A DNA stretch of 64,000 nt from the NCBI GenBank assembly GCA_036852015.1, contig JAANDG010000568.1, positions 1 through 64,000 of the forward strand, given 5' to 3'. Each line of letters starts with the position of its first letter. Positions within the stretch are counted from its first letter, which is position 1. The position numbers and the translations under genes were made by a program. Origin of the DNA: Pelodera strongyloides (Eukaryota > Nematoda > Chromadorea > Rhabditida > Rhabditidae). The notes under the pieces were generated by a model, which saw only the letters and a program-made list of their open reading frames with translations, was not told the origin of the DNA and made no database searches. Positions 13,424-25,000 of the stretch are shown here, in pieces.

Positions 13424-16400
13424 ATGCCCTACCGTCCCCAGGGTTCATCCCCACGCTGCGAGCGGTGTCGTTCTCTCAAAGAATACCACGATTGCGTAAT
13501 GGATTTGCTATACGTTAGTGCTTTTTGATGCTTTAAAAAAACAAGTCGAAACAGGACATTGTATTTACAGTTGTATTGTGCGTTATTATAAGTTTTCGTG
13601 GGTGGTCATAGTTGTTTTTAAAAAAATGCTTCAGAAAGAGCTGCGCACAAGTCGGGATCAGTTGCGTAGCGTTGAAGAGGACCTGAAAGTATGTTTTGTC
13701 TTGTTAATCGCTTCAGTGTGCGCGGCGAGAGCGTAGCGTGAGAATGTGTCAGCGCTAGAAGCTACGCGACATCGCACCATCTAAATGGTGTGTTTGTACT
13801 GGTAAGAAACTGAGACGAGATTAAACAAAATGCGAAAAGCGGCGCAGTGCTGTATATAGATATTTATAAAGTGCGCGCGATTTGATGTTTGATAGGGGCA
13901 GGATGTTTGCATAAGAACCAGTGAGAGGAGTGTTTATATGTTTTGGCACTATTTGTCCATACCCATGCACCCATTACCCGGATCGATGTCCCTAAATAGA
14001 GTAATTTTAGAGGGCCGATTCTCGGTCTGAAGAAATCACGCGTCAAAATGCAAAGTTGAGAGCGGCCTTGGAACGGTTGAGAAGAAAGGTCAGTCCGTCA
14101 TTCAGAGGCCGTATTCACTAACACGCAGGAAGCCCCCCCTGGCCTCCCCAGGGAGCAAACAGTGCGTAGAGAGTGCGAAAGCACAGGTGGTTCAGAGCGC
14201 TCGTGCGCCTAGGGAGGGCTCCCTATGTGTTTGTGGATACGGCCTCAGAGGTATTCCGTTGCCTGGTAGTGTCCGGTCAAATCACAAACGAACGAATAAA
14301 CAGATCGTTCAAGAAGCTAGTGACTTACGACTTTCGCAATGCTCATAAAATACAGGTTATCAAGCGTCCGTCCAGCCTGTCGTCTGATTCTCGCCATTCG
14401 TTTGCATCTTCTTCTTCTGCTCCTTCTGATCGTCCGTTCGATCGATCGAGTTCAGCACAGTCCCATTCTCAAGTAGGGTTAATGTTTAATTTTGCTGTGC
14501 GAAACTTCTTTACTTCGAGGATTTAAAAAAGAATTGATGTAAGGGCTGTTCTTCAGGACACCTGTAGCGGGCCCTGCAGTCGGCCCGGGGTGTCCCAGAT
14601 ATGGCGACCTTCTTATATTACGGAATGAGTGGTTAGCTCTGATTCAATCCTCCCAAGTTTTCTCTTGGCATCGTTTTTACCACTTCGTTGCAACCTGAGG
14701 CCGTATTCACCAACACACAAGAAGCTCCCTGGCCTCCTCAGGGAGCTAAAGAGAGCGTAGATAGTACGAGAGCAGAAAAGATTCAGAGCGCTCGTGAGCC
14801 TAGGGAGGGCTCCCTGTGTTTTGGTGAATACGGCCTCAGGAGAGCGGGAATTATACTCGCAATGTTCTTTATGGTTAGGAGTAGCAGCACTAACCACTAC
14901 ACCACAAATACACTGATTTGATTGTGCATGAAATTTGTGTATTTATCCCTCCCGCGTACGATTCATTTTTGGTATCAACCCCGTCGAATGAACTTCTTTT
15001 TTTATTAACTGCCAAAAAGACTAGCAGGGCCGTTTTTGAGTCACGGCAAGGGCCTACGAGTCCATTCCTCTATCGTTTATAAGTCGAATAATCTTAGTTT
15101 TTTTTTACCTTTAGATGGAACGCTATGAGATTACGCCCACCTCGACACTTGACTCCTTGTCAGTTAGCAGTGGAAGTAACACGTCCGTACTTGATGGTGA
15201 ATGTGAAGACCAAGCCAGTGGTTGGTTTTTGTTGATATATATTCAATCTCGAATAGTTGCGCCAAGCAATCGGCTGTTTCGTCGTAAGCTATGCCAATTT
15301 ATAAACAGAGCCCTTAAGACATATTCACCACTCGTTCACTCTTGGAGCTGTTCCCGGGAAAATCATTCGAATATTCGAAAGTGAGAGTCGCTAGGAGTTT
15401 TCCGTGTCGGGTAATTGAGTGATGAGTATTTCGTAGGTGCAAATGTTATTGAATTACCGTTATCAGATAAAAAAGTTTAGTTGAGTCGGAAAACGCTGAC
15501 CGTGTTGACGACGATGATGTTGAATATGATTCTGGTGACGACTATTTTCCTATACTTTTCAATGACAATGACGCTGTTCAACCTGAACGGGAAGAGGATT
15601 GTGAGTTTGAGTGGGAATGTTTGATGTTTCTGAGATCAAGATCGTCGTCAAAGTGTACGGTCCTGTCCTCCTGTGGCCCAGTGCACGAACGCGCCGGGAG
15701 TGGATGGTGAGAGAAATAGAGGGAGCACACGGATCGGAGACACGCAGAGCCAAATTCTCCCACCCACAATGAGATTCCCGATTTTCGTGCATCCGGCCAC
15801 TACAGTACAGAGGCCGTATTCACCAACACCCATGGAGCCCTCCCTAGGCTCACGAGCGCTCTGAATCTCTTGTGCTCTCGCACTCCTTAGCTCCCTGGGG
15901 AGGCCAGGGAAGGCTCCCTGCGTGTTGGTGAGTACGGCCTCTGGTGTAGGCGGAATGGATGAGACTCGGACCAAGTATCGACGTGTGCTGATAATGTTCC
16001 TTGCGTATGTTCTTTGCCTACCAAACAGTTCGTGCGTGCGCTTTGTTGGTGCTTAATTAGACCATTATGTACCATTACGTAAACAACCAAACGCGTTTTT
16101 AAGCATCTTCTTGTCACTCGAATACTGTGAGTAGTGCCCAGTCAGATCCGTTTGCCCTGGAACCTGGTGCTCTTGATGAAATATATCGTCAACTACGACC
16201 GGGCGTCATTCAAGGGGTTAGCTCCTTGATTTTTTTCCATTAATAAATCCTTTAGATCATGATTTAGCACAAATGTAGATGAGCTGTTCAGTGTAGTCGG
16301 GATGGGATGAACGTGGTGAACAGTAATCCGTTTTATGTGACACTAACATACAACAACACTTTGTAACGCCTTCCTTTTCAGGTTTGAAGCAAAGGTAATA

Positions 16401-19400
16401 TTAACAATTGTGATGCGAACGATTAACACCAATTTACTCCTTGATTTTTTTCCATTAATAAATCCATCCTAAAAAAAAGCTGTCTGTTTTAGGCTTGGCG
16501 GCCTATCGGTGACTAATTTTACTAACTGAAACTAACTGTCGGCAAATGCACTAAAGAGTCTCAACGTGGATGGAAAAATGGTCGGTAACCGGCAACTCAA
16601 TGTTTTTTTTCGGTTGAAGCTATTTGGTAGATCTTTTCGTCTCAGAGACTCCGATACCGTCTTAACTACGCCCACTAACACTAAATGGTGCTTTTCTATG
16701 AGCAGTGGATACTATTTGATCCTGCGTTTAGAAAGCTCAAACAAGTGCGGCTTCTCCTATTCCTACAACGACTCCCGAGCAGCAACAAGGAGGTGTGGTT
16801 TTGTATTTTCAGCCTTTGCACTCTCGTTCGGAAGCCTTATTCACCACTCAGTTCCCTCGGGGAAATATTCCCTGGGGATAGAAAACAGCATGTAAACACG
16901 AGAGTCGCAGGGAAAAAGACAAAATTTCCCCCCTCGGTAAATTGAGTGGTGAAAAATTGAGTGACCTCTGGTATCGGTAATCGTTGTACTGGTTGTGAGT
17001 GTGAGGGTAGAGTAGCAGTAGACGGTTTTATTGTGACTCTATTACAACTCTATCGACCGTGATTACACTAGATACTTTGAAGTGCAAATTTGAATGGTTG
17101 ATTTGACGGTTGATGATTGAGAATGTTGTGTTCTTTTTGTATGTTTCTATTTTTCGGAAAATATGGTTATTCAGCTGATGCAGTTAGCGCATCAGGATCA
17201 GCTGCATCGTCGACGTCGATGGGAGCGGTGGTTTTGCCATTAGGACAGTCTGTATCCAGTCTGCCTGCAACGCAGACGGTGTGTCATTTGTTTCGGTTTT
17301 CAGATGAGTTTCGTAGTTTGTTAATTGCAGCGTTATTGTTGCCTGTATTGTGGTTTGTTGATTGCGTTGAGTAGGAAGTAGAAATGTGTCCACGACAAAA
17401 ACCTCGCCGGTGACTGCGGAGGGTCCGCGAAATTAACCCTATTTGTGATGTATTTCTGATAATTTTCTTGACCAGTATTCTATCGGGAGGTGGTTCAGAG
17501 GCCACATTCACCACTCAATTCCCCTTGGGGAATTCCCCGTCTTTTTCTCTGCGTGTCTCACGTTAGAATGATATTTTCTGTCCCCAGGGAATGTTTCCCC
17601 GAGGGAATCGGAGTGGTTGATATGGCCTCAGGACATCAGGACTGGACTATGCAAAAGTTAGCACTGTTTTCCCCTCTTTTTACCCTGATGATTTCCGCCT
17701 GCGGATACATCCTTGGCATAAGCGGAGTCGAGGGTTCGTTCACATGTAGGTGTTGTTTCTGGCTGAATGATAATCTTATTTTTTTAGGAAGTTCACGAGA
17801 GGGCGGATTCTTCAAGACCTGTTGATCGGTCAGGTAATGATTGTTCTTGTGGTAGTTTGGCAGTACTGCGTTGATGTTCGGTGGTAAATCACATGTTCCT
17901 GTTTGAGATGCACTGTATGTGAGGAGTCTCTGTGTTTTGCTTCCTTTTGTCGGATACATGGAAGGCGTAATGAAATTGCTTGTGTTGTTATACTTCAGTG
18001 TGGGAATGGAGGTAGTCGGAACTGATCTGTTTAGCTTATTGTTAGTGACATGAACAGTGATAAGTGGATGTGACAATGACATGTTTCACTCAAATATGTA
18101 CAATAGTTTCGGTGCTGAACCGGCGGTGGCTCGTACATTATTATGCGCACCAGTTTATAGGCAGTCGGAGAATCACATCGGAGTCAAACGAACCGGAAGT
18201 TCGAATTGGAATCATTGACTGGGATAATCCCGCTATGGAATTTAATGGTGGACCTATTGGGGTGAGTGGTTTTCCAGCTTTGTTTTGCGTTTTGCGCACG
18301 TCGGGTCCTTTTTGGTTCTTCTTGGTAGTTTCACTGCGAATGCGAATTGAGAAGCATAACTAATGTCACTGTTATTGAGCCTCTCATTATGATGAACGTG
18401 ATACGTGTTGACAGTGTTGGCATAGTAGATTCGTACTAAGTTTAATTGTAGCTGTTGCAAACACGTGCGATGTGGCCAACTACAGATGTGCGCTGTGACG
18501 GTGAGGACACAGAAACAGCCGTTCCACCTTTGGTGAATTCGAACGGTGCCGACCGGTATCTGATGCCAATTTATCGTCCAACCGTCACCAGTGACGTGAA
18601 CATGCAAGCTGGAGGGGAGGTTATGGAGGTAAGTAAGTACTCTTTGGATTGTTTTTGTACTTTTACAACAACATGTTTTCGTGTACGAGTTGACCCTTCT
18701 TCCTTGTTGTTTGTGTTGTCTATTTGTCTATTGTGTATTTCTCCGTTTATTCGTATTTACTCATGAGGTAGTAGTTTGTCTACGGATATTTGTGTTGTCG
18801 ATTTGAACGCACTGTTTTAGTGTTGGTATTTGGTATTTGTGCGGGCCAGGGAATAAATTAGGTCCTCATCTCAAAATTTTGGGGAGGTGATTTAGACTCA
18901 TTTGCATGTAATGAAATACGGATCGGGAGGTGATCGTCAGCATTTGGCGGGTTTTTTTATGCTATGGTGCGAGCTGTTGGCTGTTAGTTACGTACCTATT
19001 GTGCACAGTTGCGTGATCGATCACATGTAGGAATATCAGCGGTTTTATCGTAAAAAGTATCTTGGTTAAAGTTTTCTACTCTTTGGTACAGGAAGAAGAG
19101 AATGCTGGCTCTTCTCGAGATGCTACTGAGGCAGCTGAAGGTCCTCCATCTAAACGACTAAGATATGAGGAGGTGAGTGTAAAATCATGATATATGTTTA
19201 AAGCTATATAACATCCGGTTTTTGAAACACGTCGAGTGCATCTGCGTTCATACGCAGCATATGAAAATGAGCATAAATTAGAAAAGTCAAACCGAAGTTC
19301 TTTATAAGGGGGAGTTTATCATTAAAAAAAATTTAAGTTTATAAAAGGAAGTTTGCAAAGTGCAAGCAAATTAAATTAGTGTTTTTTTCCTTTTATAGAC

Positions 19401-20921
19401 GCGACAACTGCAGCCTCGTCCACAGTCAGTTGGTGAAGATGAGGACAGTGTTGGCGCGGAACCGGAACAGCATATTGGTTAGCTTGTTTTTCTGCTTTAT
19501 ACTTGAATTTCTGCAATTTTGCATTGCACACAACTATGCACTTTTTAGCCGTTTGGTGCATGATTGCGTTGTAGTTATCATTTGTTGCTGTGCGTTTTTA
19601 AAGGGACTCGGTCAAATTTTGTCCCTTTACTTTGTGTGTTTATTATCTGAATATAATCATAGTTAGAACACGGTCGGGCATTCATCTTGCATGAGCAAAA
19701 TCATTGATGCAACTTATGCAAGATCAATGTTATTTTGATCTTTTTTTTTTGCATGCCCACTTAAAATCTCTTCGCGCTCATGGCGCGCAGCACGCTACCG
19801 CTTTCAGGTAGTCTTGCGTATATTTTGAAAGATACAAAAGTCGTGCGATACCCCAAAAGATGAGATCGATGATTTTGCTCATGCAAGATCGATGCAAATT
19901 TGATGCTAATCGGCTAATGTTCGAGATCTGTGCTTTTTAAGCCTACTTGTAAGTGTTTAAAATGATTAGCACCTTTTCGACTGTTCCCTTGCACCTCCCT
20001 ATTATTCTGTCCCATCACGTTCACCGTGTTATTCCGCCTTCAATTTCAGGATGTATGCCAGTTGTGTACGACGACGAAGCAAAGTTTTCCCCACTGATAC
20101 CCAGAGATATCCTGGAACGTAAGTTTTTTTTAATTTGTCTAACAATAAGTGTTGATGTGCTAGGAGCCGCGGTGGTGCCAGAGTGCCGTTTGTTTGGTTA
20201 AAGCAGTATTGTATCTAGTTTGTGGAATTTGCGTGTGTTATTTATGCATGTCATCCTGTGATATCATATGCAACTTTGATGCCCTTCCGACACACCATTT
20301 GCATATTATATGCTGAGATGCAGCTATCAATGGTACGATACGTTTCACAAACTATGTACAACACTGCTTTAACTGATAATGAGTGACAAGTGATTGAGAT
20401 GGACTACATTAGTGTATGTTGACGGATTTGAAAAACTGAGTGTACATCTGTTTTTTACCTTAATTTTTTTATATGCTATGGAATACTCCTACCACTTTCA
20501 TTCTCGTCTATAGTCCGTTTGTTCTCTCAAACTGTTGACAGAACTTTCAAAAATGTACTTTAATGCCGTACTTGGGTTCTTTGATTTATAGTCTGTTTCT
20601 CGAAGCACGTAGGCAGTTTGTAAGCTGGTACTAACTACTGTATTTAGGTCGATCCAGTATGGTTATAGAGGAGGATCCAGAGGTGGTGAGAAGAATACTA
20701 TATTATTTATTATTATATATTATTTATGTATTAACTTTTATTTATTTTATTAGTGTATAACGTGTTCGTCGTTTGACGATACGAAGAGTACTGTTTGTAA
20801 GATTGGTGCATAGTGAATTTTTTTTTTAATTTAATTTTCATCTTTATTTTCACTTTTTGTTCAGCAAGTCCTCGAACCCGAAGATGAGACGACATGGGAT
20901 GCGATAGTTGGATGGTTTTAG
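13424..20921 (+). CDS. CxxC/coiled-coil acidic protein, tandem paralogue B
   Basis: Function is not recognised. Seventeen phase-consistent exons give about 496 residues: 13424-13513, 13635-13688, 14011-14088, 14356-14472, 15115-15220, 15481-15600, 16104-16216, 16732-16792, 17175-17278, 17788-17833, 18161-18261, 18452-18628, 19092-19172, 19399-19477, 20050-20118, 20648-20685, 20865-20921 (TAG). Residues 1-30 carry C12-x2-C15-x2-L18-x2-Y21. Residues 31-74 are a charged heptad-like coil. Residues 75-113 are Ser-rich, followed by an acidic stretch (VDDDDVEYDSGDD). Blocks shared with the upstream gene, in order: WDNPAMEFNGGPI, PPSKRLRYEE, PLIPRDILE, and the terminal exons SSMVIEEDPEV and QVLEPEDE. 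Exon phases at these blocks are identical, so the two genes are tandem duplicates. The start was chosen as the first ATG after an AG acceptor at 13391-13392. A single CxxC could suggest a zinc knuckle, but no complete known domain is seen. Confidence 0.75.
14105..14246. repeat. MITE family A, copy 4
   Basis: Same ends as the other family A copies, with small mismatches in the right arm. In an intron of gene 2. Confidence 0.8.
14697..14837. repeat. MITE family A, copy 5
   Basis: Second family A copy in gene 2, about 450 bp from copy 4 and in the same orientation. Confidence 0.85.
15318..15440. repeat. MITE family B, diverged copy
   Basis: ACATATTCACCACTCG ... TAATTGAGTGATGAGTAT arms match family B ends. 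Confidence 0.6.
15810..15941. repeat. MITE family A, copy 6
   Basis: Same arms, core inverted relative to copies 4 and 5. Confidence 0.85.
16830..16965. repeat. MITE family B, copy 1
   Basis: TTATTCACCACTCAGTTCCC ... AAATTGAGTGGTGAAAAA. Adjoins the donor side of gene 2 exon 8. Confidence 0.75.
17498..17629. repeat. MITE family B, copy 2
   Basis: GAGGCCACATTCACCACTC ... GAGTGGTTGATATGGCCTC; core GTCTTTTTCTCTGCGTGTC. Confidence 0.85.
18848..18958. repeat. Dispersed repeat family F, copy 1
   Basis: GAATAAATTAGGTCCTCATC ... GGGAGGTGATCGTCAGCATT; present inverted at 31618-31730. Confidence 0.75.
19199..19285. repeat. MITE family C, half copy
   Basis: Only one arm (CCGGTTTTTGAAACACGTCG) and part of the core are present. 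Confidence 0.6.
19680..19905. repeat. Palindromic element with ATCTTGCATGAGCAAAATC arms
   Basis: CTTGCATGAGCAAAATCATTG near 19688 is inverted as GATTTTGCTCATGCAAGATC near 19870. Confidence 0.65.
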
Positions 20922-21329
20922 AATTGGAGCTTTTTGTAATTTTAATTTTAGTGTAGTACTGGAGCTTTGTTTGCTTATCCAGGGCAGAACCTGCCTTCTT
21001 ATAATGGTGTTTGTTGTTGGTAGAATTGTAGAATTATCGCTGTTAGCGAGCTTATCATGCCCTGGAAGCTATCTAGCTGAAGTTAACGCAGAAAATTTAC
21101 AGATTTACAACATTTACGTTGTGATTTTTTAGTGGTTGGACTCGAAAGTAAGGTAGCGTGCCAGTATAGATTTTGGTTATGTATTGCTTCTTTTGGATGT
21201 ACCTAGGACCAACGTTGGAAGGTCGGATGGTAGTATGATAGCTCTAAGCCCGTTGCCCGTTTTTGTTATAAGCCCGTTAGCTTTTTTTTGCCTGTTTTTG
21301 GTTTTTTTTTGGTATTGTAGGCCTGCTTT

Positions 21330-21564
21330 GCGAATCCTTGCTTATTGTTCACCTTGCCGAACTTGCCTACTTATTTTGCTTTACTCTCAGTGTATACCTA
21401 GTTTCTAGTTCTTTGTATCCTTGCTTATTGCTCACCTATTTTGCTCTACTCTCAGTGTATACCTAGTTTCTAGTTCTTCGAATCCTTGCTTATTGCTCAC
21501 CTTACCGAACTTGCCTACTTATTTTGCTCTACTCTCAGTGTATACCTAGTTTCTAGTTCTTTGT
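21330..21564 (+). repeat. Three-copy tandem repeat in the gene 2 3' region
   Basis: Units of about 85, 64 and 85 bp share CCTTGCTTATTG and TCTCAGTGTATACCTAG. The middle unit lacks about 20 bp. Confidence 0.85.
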
Positions 21565-21670
21565 CTGTTATATTTTTTGTACATCGTTGTTTATTTTGTG
21601 TAGTTGTACATTAGAGGGTTTGACTTTGTACATTAATTGTTAGGTTTGTACATTTTTAGCGTTGTAGTTT

Positions 21671-21676
21671 AATAAA
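21671..21676 (+). terminator. Poly(A) signal of gene 2
   Basis: GTTTAATAAATTA lies 750 nt past the stop and 392 nt before the next ATG. Confidence 0.45.
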
Positions 21677-22061
21677 TTATTATATCATTCACAAGTGTGT
21701 CACTTCTTTTCTAGCCGTTGTACGGATTTTTATTTATTACTGTTTTTATCTTTATTGTTTATTATTTTTTAGATTTGCGCCTAATTTTCATATTTTTTAT
21801 GTTGTATACTGGGTTCTAGTTACTGGGATTTTATGGTTCAACTGTTTATTACAATTTATTACGGCAACACAGTAGTCGTGCAAAATGTGTGTGTTTCGGG
21901 TTTTCTTTTCTATTTTTCGTGCATGTGTTATTGGTACGCGCGTTTATAATTAGAATTAATCCCGATTCATTGTACTAGTAATTGCGTGAATTAGTTATAT
22001 GGAATTTTGGAGTAAATAATAGGAAAACAGTTAGTCATTGTTGGCCCTTTACTTTGTATTT

Positions 22062-22067
22062 AGCACG
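22062..22067 (+). promoter_or_regulatory. Acceptor-like AG before gene 3
   Basis: TATTTAG ends at 22063, 4 nt before the ATG at 22068. The very short leader argues for trans-splicing. Confidence 0.45.
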
Positions 22068-25000
22068 ATGTACAATAACAACATGCATAATAATAATGGC
22101 CAAGGTGGATACGCGCACCACCAGCCGTGGTGGTTCAACCCTTGCGGAAATTGCACTCGTCTTCACCAATATAACAATTATCTAATGGAGCAGTTGAACG
22201 TTTGTGCTTTCTTTTGACCTACTGTGTTTGAAATGAATATCTGTAATCAGTAGCGACAGCCGATTGGATATCGGTGTATCGTTCGTGCGTTCGTGTTTTT
22301 GTATTCATTGCACCTATTTAAAGCGAAATTCCGGCTGGTTTTTGAATCACCGAGTAAACCAGCATTTTTATGCAGCTTATGCAAATAAATTAGAATTAAA
22401 ATTCGAGCAACTTTGCGTAAGTACGTAAGAATTCAGCTGTCCACGATGTGTTTCAAAAACCGGCTGGCATTTTGCTTTAGGACTTTCAGCAGCAGCAGGT
22501 TTGGACCTATGATGCCGGGAACCAGCTAAAAGTATGTTTCTATGAATATTTCATACCTATATTTGTTCGACTTGTTCTTTCAATTGCCAGAATACGCCAC
22601 GTGGCCAATGACCGGCCACTAAATGGTCACGTGTTCTTTTTTTTTAATGAAACCATTTCTGACCGGGTACCGATCGTTTTTCTGTGGTTGTTTATCGGTT
22701 TCCTAAGTAAAGAAATTGCAGGAGGCCGATAGTGAAATTGCTGGACTCAAAAAACAGAAGAAGAAGGTGGGTCTGTTGAAATATTGAATGCACAGTGACA
22801 CTGGACTCCTTAAACAATAATCGTGCGTCCCACCTAAGCTAAGTGTGTAACTAATTATGTATGGAATAACGCTGTAAGGTGTCTAGTCTGCGTAAGTCAA
22901 GTCCGTTCTGGCAGTCTATGAATCGTGGTGCCGTTTTAGGATGAAGGAACGATCAGTGATCTTCGCTCAAAACTGGGAATTTTGGAAAAGGCAAGCTTTT
23001 CGCGTTGTTTGGTCCGTGCTCCGTGTAGAATGTGCTCTTGAGGGAAGTGCTGCATTTATGGTAAGTTTCAAACGCATTTCACCCCTCAGCAAGATCTGCG
23101 GCCATATATACACCACTCCGATTCCCTCGGGAACTATTCCCTGGAGACAGAAAAAATATCATTCTAATGTGAGACACGCAGAGAAAAAGACTGGGATTCC
23201 CCTGGGGAATTGAGTGGTGCATGTGGCCACAGGCACCACTCAATCGTGGATGGGTTTAAACAGTCTGTGACCTTTAAGGGTATGTAAGTCTACAAGTCAC
23301 AGGCCCAAGGGAGACTATACTATACGGCGCAATGTTCCTTGGAGTTCAGCAACAATTGTGAAGGTGTCCTATTCTCACTGCCTACACGAGCCTACCTATG
23401 TTGAAATCTTTATTAAAAACAGTAAACAAGCACACAGGTAAAGAGTTAAACCAATGTAACTAAACGACGCACAGGTGAGTCCCTAACAAGAGGAAGAGGA
23501 CCAGCTACCTACGTGAGCTGTACTTATATGCGTCAACTTTATAATTTAGGCAGCTGCCGCCAAGGATCAGACGATTGCGAAGCTCAGCAAGCAAGTCGAG
23601 GATTTTACTACAGGGTTAGTTTTCTAGCCTTATGTGGGTTTCAAACGTTTAATTTTAGTCTAATATTTTACTCTTCAAATCTTCAAGTCCGTGCACCTGT
23701 TTGATACAATACAGTTTCAAAGTTTGCTTATTACGTGTTCCTGAGTGGTCCTGAGTCCTGAGCATTAGGCGATGTCCGATGTGTCCAAGAGGATAAATTT
23801 CACGACGAATGCATCTTCGTGTTAGGACCAAGAACATTCGTCAATCGCTCATGATAAATTGTCTTTTCAGGCCCGTTAGTCAGGTGGAGGCAAGGCCAAG
23901 CACCCAGAGGAACAACCCAGTCCTGCCCAGGCCCGTTAGTCAGGTTGAGACAAGGCCAAGCACCCAGAGGAACAACCCAGTCGTTTCTAGGCCCGTTAGT
24001 CAGGTGGAGGCAAGGCCAAGCGCCCAGAGGAACAACCCGGTCCTTTCTAGGCCCGTTAGTCAGGTTGAGGCAAGGCCAAGCGCCCAGAGGAGCGCGATCA
24101 TCCCGGGTTTGTTTCTTTTGATAAGTTTCTTGTTTTGTCGGTATTTCTGTATTCTAAAGAATCTGGTTGAACTAGTGTGTTGATCATGGTGTCTATCGTG
24201 CTTTTGCGCAACTAATGATAATATTTGATTAACTTAATTTTCCTTTTTAAGACGACGACGTACGTCTTGTCGGTTTTCGTCGTGGAGAAAGGTGAGTGTT
24301 TTGTAGAAAATTTTGAATCTTTTTTGCCGAAGCCGTACGCTTTGGGTCTGTCTTATACGCACCCTTCTTTTGCAGTCCTAGATTCTTATACACTTATTCT
24401 CTACTATATTTTTAGTGTCGCAACCCCAGCACCGGTGGAGCTGGCTGAACGCTTCGAGAAGTTAGTTTTCATTAGCTACTTTGACTTTATCTATCCTTTG
24501 AGCCACAGTTTTCCAGTTTCCTGAGTTTCCGCAACTGCAATTCTTACAGTAACTTAGGTTTCGTAACTAATGCAATATTCTTGCGGTTATTTATTGTTCG
24601 TAACTAATACATTCTTGAACTATTAGCATTTCGGAACAGCTACGATTCCGGTGCACGGTATCGAAATGTCACGGTAGGAACACTTTTTACCGTATACTGC
24701 TGCTGCCTCTGCCTAGCTTTCTTTACCGTATTCTTGTGGCTAGTGACTACTTTTACCGAGTATTGTATGATTTCTTTATATGATAGTTTGTTGATGATAC
24801 GTAATTAACATAGCTCAAAAGGTAGTGTAGCCCTAACCTACCGTGCTGCACTCCACAGTATACTGCCAACGGATCAAACTGACAAGAGACGAAGAGACCG
24901 AGCAATTATTATGACGGGTTTCTTCTCGTATCTTCTAATAGCTGTATTTTTACTGCTCTCCATTGCTAGGCTACTTTCTATTCCTTTGTTAGCGCGCGAC

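Noticed and set aside
18161..18628. Possible GYF-like domain in genes 1 and 2 (W-D-x-P ... GGPI)
   Set aside because: The GP is present, but the downstream M..W...GYF signature is absent, unlike in gene 4.
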